From contig QAKM01000026.1 of assembly GCA_003343805.1 (NCBI GenBank), positions 1-17,522 on the forward strand: DNA of 17,522 bases, read 5' to 3'. The DNA comes from Bacillota bacterium (GTDB taxonomy: Bacteria > Bacillota > Clostridia > Christensenellales > Borkfalkiaceae). Positions 13,229 to 17,522 of this stretch are shown here, one piece after another. The notes below the pieces were generated by a model. That model had not been told where the DNA came from, ran no database searches, and worked only from the letters and a program-made list of their open reading frames with translations. Both the position numbers and the translations under genes were made by a program. The stretch's first letter is position 1. The number at the start of each line of letters is the position of its first letter.

Positions 13229-15466
13229 TTACTTGGTCGTGATGCGGATGACCGTCACACTCCTGCCCTCTGCCGTATAGCCGAAGGTGGAGGCAATGCC
13301 GAGGGTATAAGTCTCGGGCGAGACCGCCTCGGCCGTGAGCGAGTTGACGGCGTTGATGTCGTCGCACTGCAGGGTGCTCACATGGGCGATGCCCGCCGTG
13401 GAGGCGCCCTTGACGGCGATGTTCACGTTGATGTCGTGCTCGCCCGCGTTGACGAGCTTTACGAGGATGTCGCCCGTCTCGGCATCGCGGCTGATCACCT
13501 TGTAGAGCGCGGGGACCTCCGTCGAGCCGAATATGGCCGTGTTGACAAAATCCGAGGAGAGCTTTTCCTTGGTCGTCAGCACGCTGTCGCCCGTGTTGCG
13601 CATAAAGAGCTGCTGCACATAGTAGTTGGGCGTGAGGACGAGCTCGGTGTTCGTGTAGAACATCATGTCCGCCGCCCACTGGTTGTAGCCCGCGTTGACG
13701 CAGCCGAACATGGGCGCGTAGGCCGCGAGGCGGACGACGTCGCCGTTGCGCTCGAGCCCCGTCATGTAGGCGGCCTCCGAGAGCGCCGTGATCCAACTGT
13801 TGTTGACCTGCGGATTGGGATAGCCCTGCAGGTTGTTGGCCTGGTTGGCGGAATACTCGCCCACGAACACGCCGTAGTAGTCCGCTCCCTCGCGCGTGTA
13901 GCTGTCATAGAGGTCGGTGTTGGCGAGGAAGTCGATGTAGTTCATGTAGTAGTGATGGTCGTGGATGCCGAACTCGGACAGGTTCTCGATCTTCCCGGCG
14001 AGGCGGTACTGGATGGCGTTGGAGCGGGCAAGGCCCTGCGCGCCCGTCTTGGCGTTCTCGCAGTCGCCGAACGCCGCGCCGTTGCCCACGACGAGCTCGA
14101 TGTCCCCGTAGAGCGCGGGATTTTCCGCCTTGGCCTCCCGGAAGGCTTCGACAAAGTCGCGGTACTTGCTGTAGTACTTGGTATCCCACTGCTCGTTGCC
14201 GATGCCGAGATAGTGCATCTCGAAGGGCTCGGGATGGCCCATGTTGACGCGCGCCTGCGCCCACTTGGCCTCATTGGGATCGGAGGAAGCGGGATCGCCC
14301 TTGGCAAAGGCGACGACGTCGAGCGCTTCGTCGATGAAGTCCTGCAGGCCGTTGCCGTAGCGGCCGTTGAGGTCGTGGCCGCCGCCGTCCTGGATCATGC
14401 AGGAGAGCCCCGCGTTGAGCACGGGCAGAGCGCTCGCCCCCACGTTCTCGCACAGGACGAAGTATTCATAGAATCCGACGGCGTAGTTCATCTCGTAATC
14501 GATGGAGGACTGCTGCCAGATGTCGGTGTTGGGCTTGCGGGTGGCGGGCTCGCCGTACGTCGTCACGCGCTCGGAAGCGCCCGTCTCGTCCACCTCGGTA
14601 TAGGTGAAGGGAGCGAGCTCGTCCGCCCCGTTGACGCCCACCGAGTTCTTCCAATCGTAATAGGCGTCCCCTGCCTTTCTGCCCTCGATGACGCAGCCGC
14701 CCGGGAAGCGGATGAAGGCGGGAGAGAGAGCTTCGATCGCCTCGTAGATATAGTTCTTGATGCCGCCCGTGCTGTCCGCCGTCTCCAGAGCGACGCTGTC
14801 GATGCAGACCTCGCCCGTGTTGCCGAAGGCAAGGCGCAGCGTGACGCCCTCATCGGCCGTGTGCGCCGCCGTGATCGTGCCCGTATACTTGACCCACTCG
14901 TCGGAGGGCTGCACGTCGAACTGCACGGTGCCGAGCTCCAGCCAGTCCATCGACGAGGCCGCGCGGAGCTCCGCCGTGAGCGTGCCTGCGAACGAGCCCG
15001 CCTTCACAAAGGCGGAGAAGGTGTACTCCACGCCCTCCTCGACGGCCATCGGGCTCATCTGATAGCCCTCGTTGACGAGCGAGGCGTCGAGCTCGTAGAT
15101 CTCGAGCCGGGCGTAGGCGGGGTTGTTCTCGTGCAAGGCGCCCTCCCCTTCTTCCACCGTGGCGGCAAGGCCCTGCTGCGTCCAGCGGTCGGTGCCGCTG
15201 CGGTAGGAGAAGGAGCCATTGGCGACGAGGTTGTCGTCAAGGACGTAGCCCGCGTAGTTGATGTCCTCCAGAAAGACGCCGAAGAGTTCATCCGAGACGG
15301 CGTGCTCCTCCTTGTTTGCCGAGACCGTGTAGGTGACATCGGGCGAGGAGAACTTCTTCCCCTGGCGGTCGGCAGACGGGTCGGCGCCGTCCGAGCACGA
15401 TGCGAGCATGAGAAAACTGCTCGCGGCAAGGACGCCCCCCAGACAGACGGTGATCCATTTCTTCAT
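13229..15466 (-). CDS. Secreted GH51 alpha-L-arabinofuranosidase, lipoprotein
   Basis: 745 aa. It releases terminal L-arabinose from arabinan or arabinoxylan side chains outside the cell. The signal peptide ends in LMLASC, with C24 the likely lipid anchor. SDELFGVFLEDINYAG (58-73) is typical of the GH51 start. A carbohydrate-binding-like beta region follows at about 80-230 (NGSFSYRS... DSVAL), then the TIM barrel with FIRFPGGCVIEG. The acid/base Glu is E425 in YLGIGNEQW and the nucleophile is E537 in VFVGEYSANQ. The barrel is followed by the usual C-terminal beta domain. The start at 15466 matches the signal peptide and has a GGGGG-rich site upstream; a longer frame lacks one. No sugar transporter or other glycosidase is adjacent. 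The substrate within the arabinosides is not certain. Confidence 0.9.
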   Translation of the reverse strand: MKKWITVCLGGVLAASSFLMLASCSDGADPSADRQGKKFSSPDVTYTVSANKEEHAVSDELFGVFLEDINYAGYVLDDNLVANGSFSYRSGTDRWTQQGLAATVEEGEGALHENNPAYARLEIYELDASLVNEGYQMSPMAVEEGVEYTFSAFVKAGSFAGTLTAELRAASSMDWLELGTVQFDVQPSDEWVKYTGTITAAHTADEGVTLRLAFGNTGEVCIDSVALETADSTGGIKNYIYEAIEALSPAFIRFPGGCVIEGRKAGDAYYDWKNSVGVNGADELAPFTYTEVDETGASERVTTYGEPATRKPNTDIWQQSSIDYEMNYAVGFYEYFVLCENVGASALPVLNAGLSCMIQDGGGHDLNGRYGNGLQDFIDEALDVVAFAKGDPASSDPNEAKWAQARVNMGHPEPFEMHYLGIGNEQWDTKYYSKYRDFVEAFREAKAENPALYGDIELVVGNGAAFGDCENAKTGAQGLARSNAIQYRLAGKIENLSEFGIHDHHYYMNYIDFLANTDLYDSYTREGADYYGVFVGEYSANQANNLQGYPNPQVNNSWITALSEAAYMTGLERNGDVVRLAAYAPMFGCVNAGYNQWAADMMFYTNTELVLTPNYYVQQLFMRNTGDSVLTTKEKLSSDFVNTAIFGSTEVPALYKVISRDAETGDILVKLVNAGEHDINVNIAVKGASTAGIAHVSTLQCDDINAVNSLTAEAVSPETYTLGIASTFGYTAEGRSVTVIRITTK

Positions 15467-15496
15467 TTCATTTCCCCCTTCTTGGTAGATATCCCC

Positions 15497-15525
15497 ATTA
15501 TAACAGAACGGGCGGGCGTTTTCAA
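15497..15525 (-). promoter_or_regulatory. Sigma-A promoter of the arabinofuranosidase gene
   Basis: Read on the minus strand: TTGAAA (15525-15520), 17-bp spacer, TATAAT (15502-15497), 31 bases before the ATG. No obvious catabolite-control (cre) site or operator was seen beside it. Confidence 0.85.
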
Positions 15526-15587
15526 GAGGTTTGCGAAAATACTCTTGGAGGAAAATACAAAATTTCCCTGCGGCCATGCAAAAACAG

Positions 15588-15616
15588 TTGACTTTCCCGC
15601 CGAAAAGCCGTAAAAT
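15588..15616 (+). promoter_or_regulatory. Promoter of tRNA-Val
   Basis: TTGACT (15588-15593), 17-bp spacer, TAAAAT (15611-15616), 14 bases before the mature tRNA 5' end. It is divergent from the arabinofuranosidase promoter. Confidence 0.85.
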
Positions 15617-15630
15617 GAAATAGCCTTTGC

Positions 15631-15707
15631 GGGGGCATAGCTCAGTTGGTTAGAGCGCACGCTTCACATGCGTGAGGTCACAGGTTCGAGTCCTGTTGTC
15701 CCCACCA
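15631..15707 (+). tRNA. tRNA-Val (anticodon CAC)
   Basis: A complete cloverleaf. The acceptor GGGGGCA pairs with TGTCCCC (one G-U), the D-arm is GCTC/GAGC, the anticodon stem is CACGC/GCGTG with loop TTCACAT (anticodon CAC, reading GUG), and the T-arm is ACAGG/CCTGT with TTCGAGT. The CCA end is encoded (15705-15707). The gene marks the switch from GC-rich to AT-rich DNA. Confidence 0.97.
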
Positions 15708-15711
15708 CGAG

Positions 15712-15763
15712 AAACCTAAAACGAACCACATTTAGTGCAAGTCGTTTTAGGTTTTTCTTTTTT
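15712..15763 (+). terminator. Intrinsic terminator after tRNA-Val
   Basis: AAACCTAAAACGA (15712-15724) and TCGTTTTAGGTTT (15742-15754) form a perfect 13-bp stem with a 17-base loop and a following T-run (TTCTTTTTT). Unlike the other terminators here, the stem is AT-rich, so it may belong to the AT-rich segment. From 15764 to 15864 I see no gene. Confidence 0.85.
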
Positions 15764-15864
15764 GTTGTTTGCTTGCCGCAATACCTTTTAGGGCGCAGTC
15801 AAGCCGCTCGTTTATTCAAGCACCCGCCAAAGTGCCAAAGTTTAATTTTTTTGCATAAAATTGA

Positions 15865-15898
15865 TTGACAACCGTCTATATGATATGTATAATATAGA
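15865..15898 (+). promoter_or_regulatory. arsR promoter overlapped by a candidate ArsR operator
   Basis: TTGACA (15865-15870), 17-bp spacer, TATAAT (15888-15893): a consensus promoter. TCTATAT (15875-15881) and ATATAGA (15892-15898) form an inverted repeat across the spacer and the -10 box, where a repressor would block polymerase. TCTATATGATATGTA (15875-15889) recurs inverted before the permease gene. Confidence 0.75.
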
Positions 15899-15922
15899 TA
15901 ATTGTAAATATGAGAGGACAAT

Positions 15923-16234
15923 ATGGACGCATTAGAGTGTACTAAAATCTTAAAAGCATTAGGCGAGGACACACGCATTCAGATATTTGAAATGTTGCGT
16001 AACGGAAAATTGTGCGCTTGCAAAATGATTGAAAAATTTGATATAACGCAACCTACGTTTTCCCACCATATGAAAATACTGTGCGATTGCGGAATTGTTG
16101 TTTCCGAAAAAGATTGGAAATGGACTTATTATTCCATAAATTGCGATAAGTTAAACGAACTTTTAACATATTTGGGGCATACTAAATGTAATAGTAATCT
16201 AACATGCGAATGTAAAAAGAATAATTGCGATTAG
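15923..16234 (+). CDS. ArsR/SmtB-family transcriptional repressor, Cys-rich
   Basis: 103 aa winged-helix repressor that releases DNA on binding a metal or metalloid. The core is ILKALGEDTRIQIFEMLRNGKLCACKMI, then a recognition helix ITQPTFSHHMKIL, then a wing including KDWKWTYYSIN. C31-A-C33 sits where the As(III) sensor R773 ArsR has its CVC pair, but the third Cys of that site (about residue 36) is absent. C54 and C56 (LCDCGIV) and a tail with C89, C95, C97 and C102 add further thiols. AGAGGA precedes the ATG. The gene is AT-rich (36% G+C in its first 120 bases). A permease gene follows after 71 bases. As(III) or an organoarsenical is the likeliest signal; Cd, Zn or Sb cannot be excluded. 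Confidence 0.93.
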   Translation: MDALECTKILKALGEDTRIQIFEMLRNGKLCACKMIEKFDITQPTFSHHMKILCDCGIVVSEKDWKWTYYSINCDKLNELLTYLGHTKCNSNLTCECKKNNCD

Positions 16235-16246
16235 TCGCTTTTATTT

Positions 16247-16277
16247 TTTACATATCATATAGATAAGTATTGATATA
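16247..16277 (+). promoter_or_regulatory. Second candidate ArsR site and weak promoter before the permease gene
   Basis: TACATATCATATAGA (16249-16263) is the exact reverse complement of 15875-15889 at the arsR promoter. It overlaps a weak promoter-like pair: TTTACA (16247-16252), 18-bp spacer, TGATAT (16271-16276). ATATC (16252-16256) and GATAT (16272-16276) add a short dyad. The permease may therefore have its own repressor-controlled start in addition to read-through from arsR. Confidence 0.5.
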
Positions 16278-16305
16278 AACAGAAATCAATTTAAGGAGTG
16301 TTTTT

Positions 16306-17522
16306 ATGAAATGTAAGTGCTGTTGCAACAAAAAGACAGAACAAACGGAAAATAAGCCGATTGAAAACGAGCAAGTCGAACAGTCGGAAAATTTAACCGA
16401 TACTGCGCAAGAGATACAGCCTGTAAAGAAAAAGAATTTTTTTGCAAGGCATAAAAAACTTGTCATTCTTATTAGCATATTATTCGCAATAGGTCTTGCA
16501 ATAGGAATTGCCGCTATTGTGGACGGCATAAACGGAATAAAAGTGTTGGGCGATTTTGTAACCGACCAAATACTTGGTATGAAATGGCTGAATATGCTTT
16601 TAGGAATGGCGTTTACGGGTATGTTCGGCGAGGAATTTATGTCAACCCGTTGGGGCGGCGCAATACAATTTTTTATTTACGACACAATAAAGATAATGGT
16701 ATTGCTGTGCCTTTTAATCTTTCTTATATCGTATATTCAAAGTTATTTTCCGCCCGAAAGAACAAAAAAAATTCTCGGCAAATTTCACGGCATAGGCGCA
16801 AACGCCGTTAGTGCGTTGCTCGGTACTGTTACGCCGTTTTGCTCTTGTTCGTCAATTCCTATCTTTATGGGTTTTACCCGTGCCGGACTGTCAAGCGGCG
16901 TTACGTTTAGTTTCCTTATTTCAAGCCCTTTGGTTGATTTAGGCGCGTTTATTTTGCTTGCAAGCGTATTCGGCTTTCCTATTGCTATCGCATATGTTGT
17001 TGTCGGGCTTGTACTTGCAATATTAGGCGGTACGATAATAGAAAAAACGGGCGTTGGAAAACACGTCAGAGATTTTATATTAGAGGGCGAAATTGCCGAA
17101 GTTGAAGGTGTAGAACTTACTAGAAAAGACCGCTTAATTTATGCAAAAGACCAAATGCTCGGAACGCTTAAAAAAGTATGGATATATATTCTTGTCGGCG
17201 TAGGCATCGGTGCGGCAATACACAATTTTATTCCTACGGAATGGTTACAAATGGTACTTGGCGAGGATAAATGGTATTCCGTATTTGTGGCAACTTTCGT
17301 CGGCGTGCCTATGTATGCAGATATATTCGGCACTATACCCGTTGCGGAAGCGTTGTTTGTAAAAGGCGTTGGCGTTGGTACTATACTTTCGTTTATGATG
17401 AGCGTTACCGCTCTTTCGTTGCCGTCGCTTATTATGCTGTCAAAAGCGGTTAAGCCTAAACTTTTATTTTGGTTTATCTTTATAGTCGTTATCGGTATTA
17501 TCGCTATCGGGTTTATCTTTAA
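16306..17522 (+). CDS. ArsP/DUF318-family permease, cut at window end
   Basis: 405 codons are present and the frame is open at the edge; the natural end is probably only a few residues away. It matches the COG0701 permease family (ArsP_1, YcgR type), of which ArsP exports trivalent organoarsenicals. The signature VTPFCSCSSIPIFMGF has P177 and a C179-S-C181 pair, followed by FLISSPLVD (203-211). A second-half repeat has FVGVPMYADIFGTIPVAEAL. Roughly eight hydrophobic segments follow a hydrophilic N-terminal tail of about 50 residues that begins MKCKCCCNKK, with four Cys in the first seven positions. AAGGAG lies upstream of the ATG. Its place after a Cys-rich ArsR gene suggests thiophilic metalloid efflux. 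It shares the low G+C of arsR. Its exact substrate is unknown. Confidence 0.9.
   Translation, partial: MKCKCCCNKKTEQTENKPIENEQVEQSENLTDTAQEIQPVKKKNFFARHKKLVILISILFAIGLAIGIAAIVDGINGIKVLGDFVTDQILGMKWLNMLLGMAFTGMFGEEFMSTRWGGAIQFFIYDTIKIMVLLCLLIFLISYIQSYFPPERTKKILGKFHGIGANAVSALLGTVTPFCSCSSIPIFMGFTRAGLSSGVTFSFLISSPLVDLGAFILLASVFGFPIAIAYVVVGLVLAILGGTIIEKTGVGKHVRDFILEGEIAEVEGVELTRKDRLIYAKDQMLGTLKKVWIYILVGVGIGAAIHNFIPTEWLQMVLGEDKWYSVFVATFVGVPMYADIFGTIPVAEALFVKGVGVGTILSFMMSVTALSLPSLIMLSKAVKPKLLFWFIFIVVIGIIAIGFIF

Noticed and set aside
13043..15613. Open frame of about 850 codons on the plus strand
   Set aside because: It is antisense to the GH51 gene, begins in tandem repeats and crosses the tRNA-side promoter region; the minus-strand frame has signal peptide, catalytic motifs, promoter and terminator.

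Overview
The window looks like chromosomal DNA from a GC-rich member of the Clostridia (Firmicutes). The evidence is strong AAGGAGG-type ribosome binding sites, near-consensus sigma-A promoters (TTGACA, 16-18 bp spacer, TATAAT-like), a T-box leader before thrS, and a ytxC-like gene directly upstream of thrS as in Bacillus. Gut Clostridia with arabinan-degrading capacity (Christensenellales or Oscillospirales type) would fit, but genus cannot be read from the sequence. Sampled lines of the first 15.6 kb are about 60-70% G+C. After the tRNA gene at 15.6 kb the composition falls abruptly (36% in the first 120 bases of the arsR gene).

Layout. (1) 1-2606, minus strand: a ytxC-like gene followed by thrS. 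thrS has its own promoter, a Thr-specific T-box (specifier ACC) with antiterminator and terminator, and a 17-bp palindrome just before its ribosome binding site; thrS runs off the left edge. (2) 2536-7120, plus strand: a six-gene metal-uptake cluster read away from ytxC. It holds a small Cys/His membrane-anchored protein, a lipoprotein with a YcgQ/DUF1980-like domain, an unrecognised four-helix membrane protein, and a ZnuA-like binding protein, ABC ATPase and ABC permease, ending in an intrinsic terminator. (3) 7275-9899: leuS with its own promoter and two strong downstream hairpins, the second a terminator. (4) 9.9-10.3 kb and 12.9-13.14 kb: non-coding blocks of related dispersed hairpin repeats (one with a 29-bp tandem array). 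They lie on either side of (5) 10322-12670, minus: a multi-spanning membrane M28 metallopeptidase. (6) 13229-15466, minus: a secreted lipoprotein GH51 alpha-L-arabinofuranosidase. (7) 15631-15707, plus: tRNA-Val(CAC). (8) 15708-end: AT-rich DNA with a Cys-rich ArsR-family repressor and an ArsP/DUF318-type permease (cut by the window edge), probably a transferred segment inserted at the tRNA 3' end.

How the genes work together. Cluster 2 has the three core parts of a zinc or manganese importer; the three upstream proteins are probably accessory metal handling or envelope factors, and this enlarged cluster is one of the two most interesting parts of the window. The other is the arsR-permease pair. 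An identical 15-bp sequence occurs in opposite orientation over the arsR promoter and just before the permease gene, suggesting that one repressor controls both. Cys-rich tails on both proteins suggest a thiophilic ligand such as As(III) or an organoarsenical.
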